This document shows positions 25,751-38,452 of a DNA stretch of 64,000 nt, piece after piece (position 1 is the stretch's first letter; the number at the start of each line of letters is the position of its first letter). The translations under genes and the position numbers were made by a program. The DNA comes from Phycisphaerae bacterium (GTDB lineage: Bacteria; Planctomycetota; Phycisphaerae; Sedimentisphaerales; Anaerobacaceae): the NCBI GenBank assembly GCA_017993835.1, contig JAGOLX010000002.1, forward strand, positions 62,001 through 126,000. Direction: 5' to 3'. The notes beneath the pieces are model-generated. The model saw only the letters and a list, made by a program, of their open reading frames with translations, did not search any database and was not told the origin of the DNA.

Positions 25751-25788
25751 AAAAAGGCAGATCGGGCCTGCTCTGGGAGGGAGAAATC
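25751..25788. repeat. R3 repeat, partial copy 3
   Basis: It contains GAAAAAGGCAGATCGGGCCT, nearly the left arm of R3 copy 1, followed by GGGAGGGAGAAATC, matching one half of hairpin B. The rest of the element is missing. It lies between the MarR and esterase genes. Confidence 0.65.
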
Positions 25789-25824
25789 CCTTCTTCGATA
25801 TGAGTAATTGAAAGGAGGATTCCC

Positions 25825-27036
25825 ATGAAGTGCGTGTCGTCAGTTCGGCTGGCCATGGCGGTCTTGCTCTTGTGTTCGGCCCGGGCATGGATGCCGAAAG
25901 CCGCGGCGCAGGCGTCCGCGATGCCGCAGATGCCCCAGCGTCCGCCGGTGATCGTCTCGCCGGAGGTTCAGTCCGACCACCGGGTCGTCTTCCGCATCCT
26001 GGCCGCGAAGGCGTCGGAGGTCACCCTGCGAGGCGACTGGGTGGAAGGGCCCGACCTGAAGATGGCCAAGGATGAGCAAGGCGTCTGGTCGGCGACGGTC
26101 GGGCCGCTCGTGCCCGATCTGTACTGTTACTGGTTCACCGTGGACGGCGTGAAGATCGTCGATCCGCGGAACCCCCTCGTCAAGCAAGGCGTCAGTAGCG
26201 TGGACAGCATGTTCTTCGTTCCCGGCGAGGAGGCCGTCTTCGAGGACAACCAGTCCGTCCCGCACGGCCAGATCCGCCAAGTGTGGTACTTCTCCAAGAC
26301 GCTGGACGCCCAGCGCCGGATGCACGTGTACACACCGCCGGGCTATGACGCGGGCAGCGAGCGATACCCGGTGTTCTACCTGCTTCACGGCGGCGGGGAC
26401 GAGGATTCCGGCTGGAGCACGGTCGGGCGGGCCGGATTTGTCCTGGACAACCTGATCGCGGCGGGCAAGGCCAAGCCGATGATCGTGGTCATGCCCAACG
26501 GCAGCCTCCCGCGTCCGTCGAACCTGCCTGCATTCACGCCGGGGACGCAGCCATCGCCCGAGGCGGCCGCAGCGATGGCCGCGGCAAGGACCCGCTTCGT
26601 CGGCGAGCTGATGGACGAGATCATTCCGTGCGTAGAGAAGAGCTTCCGCGTGCTTGCGGACCGCGACCACCGCGCGATTGCGGGTCTGTCCATGGGCGGC
26701 GGCCAGACGCTCCTCGTGGTGACCGCCAGGCCCGATCAATTTGCCTACGTGGGCGTCTGGAGCGCCGGCATCGGCCGGAACTCCACCGAGTGGGAGAGCC
26801 AGAACGCTGCGTTCCTGGATAACCCCAGGATCAACGAGTGGATCAAGCGGTTCTCGATCCGCGTCGGGGACAAGGACTTCGCTCTCAGCGGGTCCAGGGC
26901 CCTCGCGGAGGTATTGACCAAGCACGGGATCAAGAACGATCTCCGCACCAGCGGCGGCGGGCACACCTGGATCAACTGGCGCCGATACCTCCACGAGACC
27001 GCCCAGTTCCTGTTCGCCGGTTCCGGCGCGAAGTAA
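25825..27036 (+). CDS. Secreted CE1-type esterase with N-terminal E-set domain
   Basis: 403 residues. Signal peptide [20 protein letters not shown]; residues about 40-130 are an immunoglobulin-like E-set/CBM48-like domain ([26 protein letters not shown]); the rest is a CE1 alpha/beta hydrolase with [12 protein letters not shown], nucleophile S289 in GLSMGGG and His in [12 protein letters not shown]. Members release ferulic or acetyl groups from xylan and arabinoxylan. The ribosome site AAGGAGG is strong. It is the first of three esterase genes in line, probably one operon under the MarR regulator. Confidence 0.88.
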   Translation: MKCVSSVRLAMAVLLLCSARAWMPKAAAQASAMPQMPQRPPVIVSPEVQSDHRVVFRILAAKASEVTLRGDWVEGPDLKMAKDEQGVWSATVGPLVPDLYCYWFTVDGVKIVDPRNPLVKQGVSSVDSMFFVPGEEAVFEDNQSVPHGQIRQVWYFSKTLDAQRRMHVYTPPGYDAGSERYPVFYLLHGGGDEDSGWSTVGRAGFVLDNLIAAGKAKPMIVVMPNGSLPRPSNLPAFTPGTQPSPEAAAAMAAARTRFVGELMDEIIPCVEKSFRVLADRDHRAIAGLSMGGGQTLLVVTARPDQFAYVGVWSAGIGRNSTEWESQNAAFLDNPRINEWIKRFSIRVGDKDFALSGSRALAEVLTKHGIKNDLRTSGGGHTWINWRRYLHETAQFLFAGSGAK

Positions 27037-27044
27037 GGGCTTGA

Positions 27045-28310
<1,266 letters not shown>

Positions 28311-28338
28311 GGAACCAGTAGATGGCAGGCCCAGCCTG

Positions 28339-30657
<2,319 letters not shown>

Positions 30658-30662
30658 CTCAG

Positions 30663-30680
30663 GCTCTCCGATGAGAGAGC
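30663..30680 (+). terminator. Weak hairpin after the esterase operon
   Basis: GCTCTC-CGATGA-GAGAGC begins 6 nt after the stop at 30657, with no T-run. Possible terminator. Confidence 0.3.
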
Positions 30681-30748
30681 GTTCGGCGCGAGGCGTTGTG
30701 CCGCATCAGGGGTCGTCGAGTCTTCTCATCCACTGCGGCCGATTATCT

Positions 30749-30767
30749 CGCTGGACTGAAGCCAGCG
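30749..30767 (-). terminator. Weak hairpin after araA
   Basis: CGCTGG-ACTGAAG-CCAGCG, 3 nt after the araA stop on the minus strand. There is no clear T-run. Confidence 0.3.
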
Positions 30768-30770
30768 GGT

Positions 30771-32276
30771 CTACAGGCCCTTGGCGAGCATGTAGTAGAC
30801 CTCGTTGGTGCGGATCTCCTTCTTGATCTCGCGGATCGTGGCGGCTGCGTCGATCAGGAGGCACTCGATTCCCGCCATCTCGGCGAAGTCCTCCATGTGC
30901 TCGCTGGTCAAGGCCATGCTGAAGCCGGTGTGGTGGGCTCCGCCCGCGAGGATCCAGGCGGCCGCACCGGTCTTGAGATCGGGCTTCGGGACCCACACGA
31001 CGCGTGCGACCGGCAGCTTGGGCAGCGGGGCATCGGGCGGGACTACATCGACTTCGTTAACAATCATGCGGAACCGATTGCCCATGTCGATGATCGTGGC
31101 ATTCAGGCCGGGACCGCGGGCTACGTTGAAGACGAGCCGGCAGGGGTCGTCCTTGCCGCCGATGCCGAGCGGATGGACTTCCAGAGACGGCGAGCCCTCC
31201 GCGATGGAGGGGCAGACCTCGAGCATGTGCGCGCCCAGGACCTTGGGACCGGCCGGGTCCAGGTGATAAGTGTAGTCCTCCATGAAGCTGGTCCCGCCCG
31301 GCAGGCCGGCGGCCATGACCTTCATCGCGCGGACCAGGGCGGCGGTCTTCCAGTCGCCCTCGGCGCCGAAGCCGTAGCCGTCGGCCATGAGCCGCTGGAC
31401 GGCCAAACCCGGCAGTTGCTTGAGCCCGTGCAGGTCTTCGAAGGTGGTAGTGAAGGCATTGAACCCGCCTTCCTCCAGGAATGCCCTCATGCCCAGCTCG
31501 ATCCGGGCGGCCTCACGAAGGGCCTCGCGCTGCTTGCTGGCCTGACCGCCCTTGACGATCTTGTACGTGGATTCATACTCGGACACGAGCCCATCGACCT
31601 GACGGTCGGTGACGCTGTTGACGCGGGCCACGAGGTCGCCAACGCCGAAGCCGTCGACGGAGTAGCCCAGACGCATCTGGGCAGCCACCTTGTCGCCTTC
31701 GGTGACGGCCACCTGGCGCATGTTGTCGCCGAACCGGGCGACCTTGCCGCCTTGCGCATCGTGCCAGGCGCACGCGGCTCGCGCCCAGACGCCCAGCTCC
31801 TCCTGGACCCGTTGCTCCTGCCAGTGCCCGACGATGATCTTGCGGCTGCATCGCATCCGGGCGCAGATGAATCCGAACTCCCGGTCTCCGTGGGCGCTCT
31901 GGTTGAGGTTCATGAAGTCCATGTCGATATCGGCCCAGGGGATGTCCCGATTGAACTGCGTGTGCAGGTGCACGAAGGGCTTGTTCAATGCGCTCAGGCC
32001 GGCGATCCACATCTTGGCCGGCGAGAAGGTGTGCATCCAGGCGATCACGCCGACGCAGTTGGCCGCAGTGTTGGCCTTCATGCAGATGTCATAGATGGCC
32101 TCCGGCGTGGTCACGACCGGCTTGAAGACGACCTTGACCGGAACCTGCTTGGAACGGGACAGACCCTGAGCGATCTGCTTGGAATCCTCGTCCACCTGTT
32201 TGAGGGTCTCGGGACCATAGAGGTGCTGGCTTCCCGTGACGAACCATAGTTCCAGTTTCTTCAAATCGGCATTCAT
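30771..32276 (-). CDS. araA: L-arabinose isomerase
   Basis: A 501-residue cytoplasmic enzyme converting L-arabinose to L-ribulose, first step of arabinose use. It is a full-length match to Ara[19 protein letters not shown] at the start, [16 protein letters not shown], then [11 protein letters not shown] and [17 protein letters not shown], and Mn-binding regions around [19 protein letters not shown] and [14 protein letters not shown] lies 8 nt before the ATG. There is no araB or araD beside it. It fits arabinose release by GH127 and the esterases in this window. Confidence 0.95.
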   Translation of the reverse strand: MNADLKKLELWFVTGSQHLYGPETLKQVDEDSKQIAQGLSRSKQVPVKVVFKPVVTTPEAIYDICMKANTAANCVGVIAWMHTFSPAKMWIAGLSALNKPFVHLHTQFNRDIPWADIDMDFMNLNQSAHGDREFGFICARMRCSRKIIVGHWQEQRVQEELGVWARAACAWHDAQGGKVARFGDNMRQVAVTEGDKVAAQMRLGYSVDGFGVGDLVARVNSVTDRQVDGLVSEYESTYKIVKGGQASKQREALREAARIELGMRAFLEEGGFNAFTTTFEDLHGLKQLPGLAVQRLMADGYGFGAEGDWKTAALVRAMKVMAAGLPGGTSFMEDYTYHLDPAGPKVLGAHMLEVCPSIAEGSPSLEVHPLGIGGKDDPCRLVFNVARGPGLNATIIDMGNRFRMIVNEVDVVPPDAPLPKLPVARVVWVPKPDLKTGAAAWILAGGAHHTGFSMALTSEHMEDFAEMAGIECLLIDAAATIREIKKEIRTNEVYYMLAKGL

Positions 32277-32449
32277 CAGTATGCTCCGTTTATGTGCATT
32301 CAGTTCTGGTCTTGCGATTGAGGGTTCTCAGTGTAGCACAGTCTCTCGCGGGTTTTCAAGATGGAGTTTGGCCTTTCTTGGCATTTGTCTCGTTATTCGA
32401 ATCCCTCCGATCTGCTGGGGAAGCATACGGATTATGGTTAATAATGGAA

Positions 32450-32482
32450 GGTGCCGTGTCTGCTGGTTGCAGGCACGGCACC
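32450..32482 (-). terminator. Strong hairpin downstream of the synthase gene
   Basis: GGTGCCGTG/CACGGCACC (32450-32458 with 32474-32482) continues as CTGC/GCAG around a TGGTT loop. It lies about 40 nt after the stop of the gene at 32521 and is followed on the minus strand by TTCCATTATT. The remainder of 32277-32520 holds no gene and should contain the araA promoter. Confidence 0.6.
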
Positions 32483-32520
32483 CGGGATCAGATCATCCGT
32501 TATCAATCATCCTTCATCAA

Positions 32521-33918
32521 TCAGGCATTCGCCTTGTACTTGGCCCAGTAGTCGGGGTAGAATTCCTTGGCCTTGGCGGCCAGTTCCTGGTCGCTGATGG
32601 CGGTCAGACGACCGTCCACCTCGTACTGGTCGATCACCCATCGAGCGAGCTTGTGCACCTTGATCTTGTTGATGCGGTCTTCGTCCTTGAGGCCGAAGAA
32701 CTCGTTGATCCAGTGGACGATGCCGTCGGCGCCGCTCTTGTCGGTGATTGCAACGCGGGGCGGCCTGCCGAGCAGCTTCTCCGTATCGAAGATGTTGTAG
32801 ATCCGTTCGTCCTGACGCAGCCCCCCGGCGTGGATGCCGGCGCGGGTGACGTTGAAGGCGTGGCCCGCGAACGGATAGTTGTCCGGAATCGGCAGGCCGA
32901 TCGACCGCATGTAGTTGGCGAGCTCCGTGATCGCGAGCGTGTCGATCCCACACAGGCTGCCCTTGAGGGCGATGTATTCCATGATGGCGCCCTCCAGCGG
33001 CGGGTTGCCCGTCCGTTCACCGAAGCCGAAGAGGGTCGAGTTCAGCGCGTCGCAGCCGTAGAGCCAGGCGGTGGCGCCGTTGACGTGGACCTTGTGGAAA
33101 TCGTTGTGCCCGTGCCATTCGAGCCGGCTGCTCGGGACGCCGCAGCCCCTATTGAGCTTGTAGATCAGCTTCGGGATGCTCCGCGGCAGTTCGGCGCCCG
33201 GGTAGCTGATGCCGAAGCCCATCGTGTCGCACAGACGGATCTTCACGGAAAGATCCTCCGGCACGCCCTCGCTCATCTCCATGAGCCGGTCCACGAACGG
33301 CAGGACGAAGCGGTCGATGTCCGCTCGGGTGACGTCCTCCAGGTGGCATCGGGGACGGACGCCCGCGTCGAAGGCGGCCTGGACCACCTCGCAATAGGAG
33401 TCCATGCACTCCTTGTGGCTGCGGAACTTGAGCTTGTGGAAAATGTGATAGTCGGAACAACTCGTGAGCAGGCCGCTCTCCTTGAGACCCGCCTCTTTCA
33501 CGAGTCGGAAGTCGCCTTTGACCGCCCGAATCCAGCCGGTACACTCGGGGTACTTGTGCCCCAGCTCGCGGCACTTGTCCAGGGTCTGGCGGTCGTTCTT
33601 CGTGTAGAGGAAGAACTCGGTCTGGCGGATGACGCCGTTCGGCCCGCCCAGACGCGAGAGCAGGTCGTAGATGTGGACCATCTGATCGACTGTATAGGGC
33701 GGCAGCGACTGCTGACCGTCGCGGAACGTCGTGTCGGTGATCACGATGTCGCGGTCTTTCACCGAGGCGAAATCGAACTGGACGGGCTTTCCGTCGACGT
33801 ACTCGACGGCGGGTCCGTCGAAGCGGATTCGCGGCGGCAGATCGTAGGAGAAGATGTCCTCCAGCAGATTCGGCCGGGTCACCTCGGGCAGGTTGTGATG
33901 TCGTTTGGTCTTAGCCAT
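32521..33918 (-). CDS. HMG-CoA-lyase-like acyltransferase, probably Re-citrate or homocitrate synthase
   Basis: A 465-residue TIM-barrel enzyme of the isopropylmalate/homocitrate synthase family. Acetyl-CoA and metal motifs: ITDTTFRDGQQSLPPYTVDQ, the barrel His pair in LEWHGHNDFHKVHV and the GFGERTGNPPLEG loop. The long match through IRQTEFFLYTKNDR, SDYHIFHKL and ITDKSGADGI is what I recall for Re-type citrate synthases of anaerobes; no leucine regulatory domain is present. Likely acetyl-CoA plus oxaloacetate to citrate, with homocitrate synthase as the alternative. It lies 106 bp from an acyl carrier protein gene on the same strand. Confidence 0.75.
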   Translation of the reverse strand: MAKTKRHHNLPEVTRPNLLEDIFSYDLPPRIRFDGPAVEYVDGKPVQFDFASVKDRDIVITDTTFRDGQQSLPPYTVDQMVHIYDLLSRLGGPNGVIRQTEFFLYTKNDRQTLDKCRELGHKYPECTGWIRAVKGDFRLVKEAGLKESGLLTSCSDYHIFHKLKFRSHKECMDSYCEVVQAAFDAGVRPRCHLEDVTRADIDRFVLPFVDRLMEMSEGVPEDLSVKIRLCDTMGFGISYPGAELPRSIPKLIYKLNRGCGVPSSRLEWHGHNDFHKVHVNGATAWLYGCDALNSTLFGFGERTGNPPLEGAIMEYIALKGSLCGIDTLAITELANYMRSIGLPIPDNYPFAGHAFNVTRAGIHAGGLRQDERIYNIFDTEKLLGRPPRVAITDKSGADGIVHWINEFFGLKDEDRINKIKVHKLARWVIDQYEVDGRLTAISDQELAAKAKEFYPDYWAKYKANA

Positions 33919-33933
33919 TTCGGATCCTCTGTC

Positions 33934-34022
33934 ATTTATGATTTACTATCTACTATTTACGATTGTGGTTTTTTGCACGGCGCAAGCACGCAAACTGTAA
34001 ATAGTAAATCGAAAATAGTAAT
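33934..34022. repeat. AT-rich imperfect inverted repeat
   Basis: GATTTACTATCTACTATTTA near the left end is answered by TAAATAGTAAATCGAAAATA at the right; the motif ACTATTTAC or its complement recurs. It is far more AT-rich than its surroundings and fills the spacer between the synthase and ACP genes. Confidence 0.55.
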
Positions 34023-34024
34023 TC

Positions 34025-34282
34025 TCAGTCGACGTCCACGCCTTGCTCCTTGCAGACGTTCGTGATGAAGTCGACGGCCCCGCCGACGGTCGATACGGAG
34101 AGAGCCGCGTCTTCATCCATCTCGATGCCGAATTCCTCTTCGAACATCGCCACCAGCTCGATGGACTGCACGCTCTCGGCGCCCAGGTCCTCGGTGAAGC
34201 TGTGCTCCGGGCGGATCTCCTTCGGATCGAGTCTCAGGACCCGTGCGGTGACCTTCTTGATTCGTTCTTCCACTGTCGCCAT
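34025..34282 (-). CDS. Acyl carrier protein
   Basis: 85 residues from the ATG at 34282 (GGGAGG 7 nt upstream). A four-helix ACP with the phosphopantetheine Ser at S37 in DLGAESVQSIELV; the usual D-S-L is E-S-V here, so it may be a specialised carrier rather than the main fatty-acid one. Acidic throughout. No fatty-acid genes are adjacent; neighbours are the citrate-synthase-like gene and a GlmU-like gene. Confidence 0.88.
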   Translation of the reverse strand: MATVEERIKKVTARVLRLDPKEIRPEHSFTEDLGAESVQSIELVAMFEEEFGIEMDEDAALSVSTVGGAVDFITNVCKEQGVDVD

Positions 34283-34315
34283 CAGTTTACCTCCCGTTTC
34301 AAGTGTCCTAAGATG

Positions 34316-34494
34316 TGAGTTCTGCAAAATGGAGGATTAGGCCTGCTTTGGGAAGGAAAAATCTCTTCTCTTGATTCTTCCTTCCCAAACCCCGGTCGCG
34401 CGCCGAGAAACCCGTCGTGTCGATTCTTCAACGAAATCGAACCAAGAGATTTCGTTGAAGAATATAGGCCTAATCCTCCATTTTGCAGAACTCA
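34316..34494. repeat. R3 cloverleaf palindrome, copy 2
   Basis: A 179-bp compound palindrome with perfect 29-bp outer arms (34316-34344 with 34466-34494, inner end GGATTAGGCCT). Hairpin B is 34347-34363 with 34373-34389 (one mismatch). Hairpin A is ATTCTTCAACGAAATC 34423-34438 with 34448-34463. The order B then A is the inverted form of copy 1. It lies between the GlmU-like stop and the ACP start. Confidence 0.92.
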
Positions 34495-34503
34495 GGTTCC
34501 AAA

Positions 34504-35781
34504 TCACTTCAACATGGCCCTGCGGCCCTTCTTGACGGCCTCGTCCCGCGGGCCCGCGGTCATCTCGAAGATCGCATCCCACATGGCGCGATCCGCTTCG
34601 GTCCACTGGCACTTGCGCCGGCTCATCGCGGTGGCGGCGGTCTCGTACAGGGTCTTGTGCCCGAAGCCCTTCGTGACGACGCCCTCGACAAACCACGCGA
34701 ACGACGGAATGTACTTGGGCAGCGCCTTGCCCGCCGCCATGATGATGGCCATCGCGCCGACGTACGCGCCGGTGTTGAAGAACGCGCCGACCGCGGTTTT
34801 CGTGTGGTCGCCGATCAGGCAGCCCACCTTCGTCGAGCCGGTGTCGATGGCGTGCTTGCCGTCGAGCATGACGGAGACGGTCGTGTAGTCGTTCTTGAGG
34901 TCGCTGTTAGTGGTCAACGCGCCGAGGTTGACCCATTCCCCGACGTAAGCGTGCCCGAGGAACCCGTCGTGATATTTGTTCGAGTAGCCCTGAATGATGG
35001 ACTCCTCGACCTCGCCCCCCAGCCGGCACCACGGCCCGATCGAGTTGCCCTCGCGGCACTTGGCGCCGAGCAGGATGGATTTCCTGCCGATGTAGCAGGG
35101 CCCCTCGATCCGCGTGAAGGGATGCACCTCGACGTCCTCCTCGATATAGATTGGCCCATGCTCCGCGTCGATCACGACCATCGGATGGATTTTGGCGCCC
35201 CGCGCGATGTAGACGTCGTTCCTGCTGCCCCGGATGGCACTGGGCTCCTCGACGGTCCCCTCGATCCCGCTCCTGCCCGCGATGGCGAAATCCGCCGCGA
35301 TCTGGTGCGGGCTCGCGAGGATGAGGTCCCACGTGTAGTTCCAGGTCGGCAACTCGCACCGCACGTTCGGCAAGACGGCCTTGGCCGATTCCAGGAAAGC
35401 CGCGATGTCCGCACCCTTGAGCTTCTTCAGGTCGGCAGCCGTGATGCGGGCGTAGAGGACCTCTCCCTGCTCGTTCACGCCCACCTCGCTGCGGCCCGTG
35501 GGGACCGTGAAGCCGTCCGCTTTGACGCGGGCGTCCACGATCAGCAGGTCGGCACCCGCAAGACTGGCGGGATCGTTCACCGGCCGGTCGGTCTTTGCCC
35601 GGTAGACCTCGGCCATGTACTCAGGCAGGAAATAGGCGATGTCGCTCGCTCCGACCCTGGCCTGGAGTTTCTCGCCGAGCGAGGTCATACCGCAACGCAG
35701 TTCCCACAGCGGCCGACTCAGGGTCAGGGGGTGGAAGTTCAGTCTGTGATCGCCAGACTTGTCGACAAGAATCAATCGCAT
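34504..35781 (-). CDS. GlmU-like left-handed beta-helix sugar nucleotidyltransferase-like protein
   Basis: 425 residues from the ATG at 35781 (AAAGG site). The C-terminal two thirds are hexapeptide repeats of a left-handed beta-helix (IARGAKIHPMVVIDAEHGPIYIEEDVEVHPFTRIEGPCYIG and further turns, described by position here as residues about 180-340). The N-terminal part (MRLILVDKSGDHRLNFHPLT) resembles the GlmU-like proteins in which the nucleotide-binding domain is shortened. GNSIGPWCRLGGEVEES is typical of that group. Acetyl- or nucleotidyl-transfer to a sugar phosphate is likely; which one is unclear. Confidence 0.7.
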   Translation of the reverse strand: MRLILVDKSGDHRLNFHPLTLSRPLWELRCGMTSLGEKLQARVGASDIAYFLPEYMAEVYRAKTDRPVNDPASLAGADLLIVDARVKADGFTVPTGRSEVGVNEQGEVLYARITAADLKKLKGADIAAFLESAKAVLPNVRCELPTWNYTWDLILASPHQIAADFAIAGRSGIEGTVEEPSAIRGSRNDVYIARGAKIHPMVVIDAEHGPIYIEEDVEVHPFTRIEGPCYIGRKSILLGAKCREGNSIGPWCRLGGEVEESIIQGYSNKYHDGFLGHAYVGEWVNLGALTTNSDLKNDYTTVSVMLDGKHAIDTGSTKVGCLIGDHTKTAVGAFFNTGAYVGAMAIIMAAGKALPKYIPSFAWFVEGVVTKGFGHKTLYETAATAMSRRKCQWTEADRAMWDAIFEMTAGPRDEAVKKGRRAMLK

Positions 35782-35984
35782 CGGGGGCCTTTCAGATATC
35801 TTTCGGTTCAGATATTCGACTGCCATCCGTGGAGACACACAGCGGGGCCATTCTACGGAACCATGTGCCCACGGTCAACCTCAATTCGCCCGTTTGCGAC
35901 GATTACGTCTTGCTTCTCCTGTCGATTGCGGTCACAATCGGACCACGAAGACTGCGTGCAGACCGATGTCACCGGAGAAGTCGT

Positions 35985-37199
35985 ATGATGCCCAGGAAGA
36001 CGATCTGTGTTCTGACAGCCATGTGGTTTGCGGCGGGGAGTTCGGCCGCGGTGCGGACCGGGCTCGACAATGCCGGACAGCAGGCGGGCCTCTTCGCGGG
36101 CAAACGCGTCGGCATCATCGCCAATCACACCTCCTACAGCAGCGATGGCAAGCACATCGTCGATGTGTTTCGTGCGACGCCGGGTGTCCGGGTGACCGCG
36201 CTGTTCAGTCCGGAGCACGGGTTCCGAGGGATCGAGGAGGCGGGCGCTACGGTCGAGACCCAGACCGACGCTGCGACCGGCCTGCCGATCCATAGTCTGT
36301 ACGGCAAGACGAACAAGCCCACGCCGCAGATGCTGGCGGACGTGGACGTGCTGGTCTTCGATATCCAGGACGTGGGGGCCCGCTTCTACACGTACCTCTA
36401 CACGATGTCCCTGGCGATGGAGGCGGCCGCCGAGTGCGGCAAGCGATTCGTCGTCCTGGACCGGCCCAATCCGATCAACGGGGTCCAGGTCGAAGGTCCG
36501 ATTCTGGAGCCCGCGTTCGCCACCTTCGTGGGCCTGTACCCCATCCCGGTCCGGTACGGCTTGACGGTCGGCGAACTGGCGGGGATGATCAACGGTGAAG
36601 GCTGGCTGGCCAGCGGTGTCAAGGCCGATCTGACCGTCGTCCCCATGACCGGCTGGAAGCGGGACATGTGGTACGACCAGACGGGCCTTCGCTTCATCAA
36701 GCCTTCGCCCAACATGCCGGACCTGGAGGCCGCGACCCTCTATCCCGGCTTGTGCCTCCTGGAAGGGACCAATGTCTCCGAGGGCCGGGGGACGCCCAAG
36801 CCCTTCCGCCAGTTCGGCGCCCCTTGGATCGACGCGGACGCCCTCGCAATCCGGCTGAACGCAATGAACCTGCCCGGTCTGCGATTTACCCCGACGACAT
36901 TCACTCCCGCCAGCTCGAAGCACCAGGGCAAGCTGTGCCACGGCGTGGAAATCGCCCTAGTGGACCGGACCCATCTCGATCCGTTCTGGTCCGGGGTCCT
37001 GATCGTCAACGAGATCCAGAAGGCGTATTCTGGCCAATTCGAGTGGAAGACCGCCCACTTCGACCGCCTCTGCGGCACCGCAGCGATCCGCGAGGCGATT
37101 GTCGCTCGGACATCGCCGGAATCTCTCAGACTTTCCTGGGTGCCGCTGTGTAGAGCGTTCCGCGAGCAAGCGAGGGAGTACTTCCTCTATTCGGAGTGA
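35985..37199 (+). CDS. GH171 (DUF1343) exo-beta-N-acetylmuramidase-like protein
   Basis: 404 residues. MMPRKTICVLTAMWFAAGSS is a signal peptide; the rest is DUF1343, the NamZ family, whose characterised member removes terminal N-acetylmuramic acid from wall fragments. Conserved blocks: GIIANHTSYSS, LFSPEHGFRG, LVFDIQDVGARFYTY, VLDRPNPING, NMPDLEAATLYPGLCLLEGT and EGRGTPKPF. Likely role: recycling of murein from lysed cells. It is divergent from the GlmU-like gene with a 203-bp spacer (35782-35984) where I see no other feature. R2 copy d starts 14 bp after the stop. Confidence 0.85.
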   Translation: MMPRKTICVLTAMWFAAGSSAAVRTGLDNAGQQAGLFAGKRVGIIANHTSYSSDGKHIVDVFRATPGVRVTALFSPEHGFRGIEEAGATVETQTDAATGLPIHSLYGKTNKPTPQMLADVDVLVFDIQDVGARFYTYLYTMSLAMEAAAECGKRFVVLDRPNPINGVQVEGPILEPAFATFVGLYPIPVRYGLTVGELAGMINGEGWLASGVKADLTVVPMTGWKRDMWYDQTGLRFIKPSPNMPDLEAATLYPGLCLLEGTNVSEGRGTPKPFRQFGAPWIDADALAIRLNAMNLPGLRFTPTTFTPASSKHQGKLCHGVEIALVDRTHLDPFWSGVLIVNEIQKAYSGQFEWKTAHFDRLCGTAAIREAIVARTSPESLRLSWVPLCRAFREQAREYFLYSE

Positions 37200-37212
37200 A
37201 GATGGGTGGGCC

Positions 37213-37299
37213 CGTTCGTAGTGACGCCGTAAGGCGTTATCTTCGTGTGCCTCGTGGCCCGTGACCCGAGAAGACGCCCTTATGGGCATACTGCAAACG
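37213..37299. repeat. R2 repeat copy d
   Basis: Inverted R2: GTTCGTAGTGACGCCGTAAG..GCGTTATCTTC, spacer, GAAGACGCCCTTATGGGCAT, then GCAAACG. The spacer is longer than in the other copies. Confidence 0.82.
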
Positions 37300-37412
37300 C
37301 CTTCGTGCCGGATATTCCGCAGAAATCTTGAACTCGAACGGGCCGGCGGATAGGATGACGGCCGGCCGGGAGGTCACAGAGTCGGCTCACTATGCTTGAA
37401 GGAGTGCATCGA

Positions 37413-38231
37413 ATGAGACATGCTGCTGTCTGGGGGATCGTTCTTGTGTTCATGGTCGGCGCGTCGGGGTGTCGGAGTTCCGTGGAAATCATCGCCCATC
37501 GCGGGGCGTCGTATCTGGCCCCGGAGAACACCCTGGCCTCCGTCAAGCTCGGATGGCAGAAGGACGCCGACGTCGAGGTCGATGTCTACCTGTCGAAGGA
37601 CAATCGGATCGTCGTGATCCACGACTCCACGACAAAACGCACCAGCGGCGGAACCGACCTGAAGGTCAGCGAGAGCGATTCGCAGGAGCTGCGCAAGCTG
37701 GACGTGGGGAGCTTCAAAGGCCCCGAGTTCGCGGGCGAGCCGATCCCGTTCCTGGAGGAGGTGCTGGCGACGATCCCGCCCGGGCGGAAGCTCTACGTCG
37801 AGATCAAGTGCAAGAAGGAAATCCTGCCCGTTCTGAAGCCCATGCTCGCCCAGAGCGGCAAGATGTCGCAGATTGTCATCATCTGCTTCGACCTGGAGGT
37901 CGCCACGGCGTCCAAGCAACTGATCGACGTTCCGACCTATTGGCTCAAGGGGACGGACAAGGTCAAGGGCACCGAGCAATGGATTCCCCACGATCCGAAC
38001 CTCGCGGAAACCGCCAAGGCCCGTGGCCTCGACGGCGTCGATGTCCACTATGCAGGAGTGACCGAGGAATTGGCCCGGGCGGTCCGAGCCGCCGGACTGA
38101 AGCTGTACGTTTGGACGGTGGACGATCCCGAGGAGGCGGCTAGGCTGGTCGCACTGGGCGTGGATGGGATCACGACCAACCGTCCCGCGTGGTTGCGAGA
38201 ACAGTTGAAGAACAGGAGGGCCATCCAGTGA
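37413..38231 (+). CDS. Glycerophosphodiester phosphodiesterase lipoprotein
   Basis: 272 residues from the ATG at 37413 (GAAGGAG 9 nt upstream). A lipobox VGASGC predicts a lipid-anchored exported enzyme. GDPD catalytic motifs: IIAHRGASYLAPENT (His, Arg, Glu), EVDVYLSKDN and VVIHDSTTKRT (second catalytic His). C-terminal VWTVDDPEEAARLVALGVDG closes the TIM barrel. It hydrolyses glycerophosphodiesters to glycerol 3-phosphate. Its stop overlaps the GTG start of the next small gene, so it belongs to a coupled operon with a sodium symporter. Confidence 0.9.
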   Translation: MRHAAVWGIVLVFMVGASGCRSSVEIIAHRGASYLAPENTLASVKLGWQKDADVEVDVYLSKDNRIVVIHDSTTKRTSGGTDLKVSESDSQELRKLDVGSFKGPEFAGEPIPFLEEVLATIPPGRKLYVEIKCKKEILPVLKPMLAQSGKMSQIVIICFDLEVATASKQLIDVPTYWLKGTDKVKGTEQWIPHDPNLAETAKARGLDGVDVHYAGVTEELARAVRAAGLKLYVWTVDDPEEAARLVALGVDGITTNRPAWLREQLKNRRAIQ

Positions 38232-38452
38232 ACATGCTGCGAGTCTGGCCGATTGTCTGCGAGTTCGGCGTGGGCCTGGTGTTGTGCGTCGTCGGCATCT
38301 GGGCCGGGCTGCGAGGCGGATACCTCGATCTCAAGGTCTCCGAAGACCGGCGGCTCCTGGTCGCCTTCGCCGCAGGGTACCTGCTCCTGCTGGTGGGTGC
38401 GTGCGTCTTTACCTTCCTGTCGCCTCACTGGGCAGAGGGAGGGACGCTATGA
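38228..38452 (+). CDS. Small two-helix membrane protein
   Basis: 74 residues from GTG at 38228 (GGAGGG 8 nt upstream, GTGA overlap with the GDPD stop); the ATG at 38234 is the alternative. Two hydrophobic helices (CEFGVGLVLCVVGIWAG and LLVAFAAGYLLLLVGACVF) joined by a charged turn. Its stop overlaps the symporter start (ATGA). This position is that of small accessory subunits of sodium symporters, but no family was recognised. Confidence 0.75.
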   Translation: MNMLRVWPIVCEFGVGLVLCVVGIWAGLRGGYLDLKVSEDRRLLVAFAAGYLLLLVGACVFTFLSPHWAEGGTL

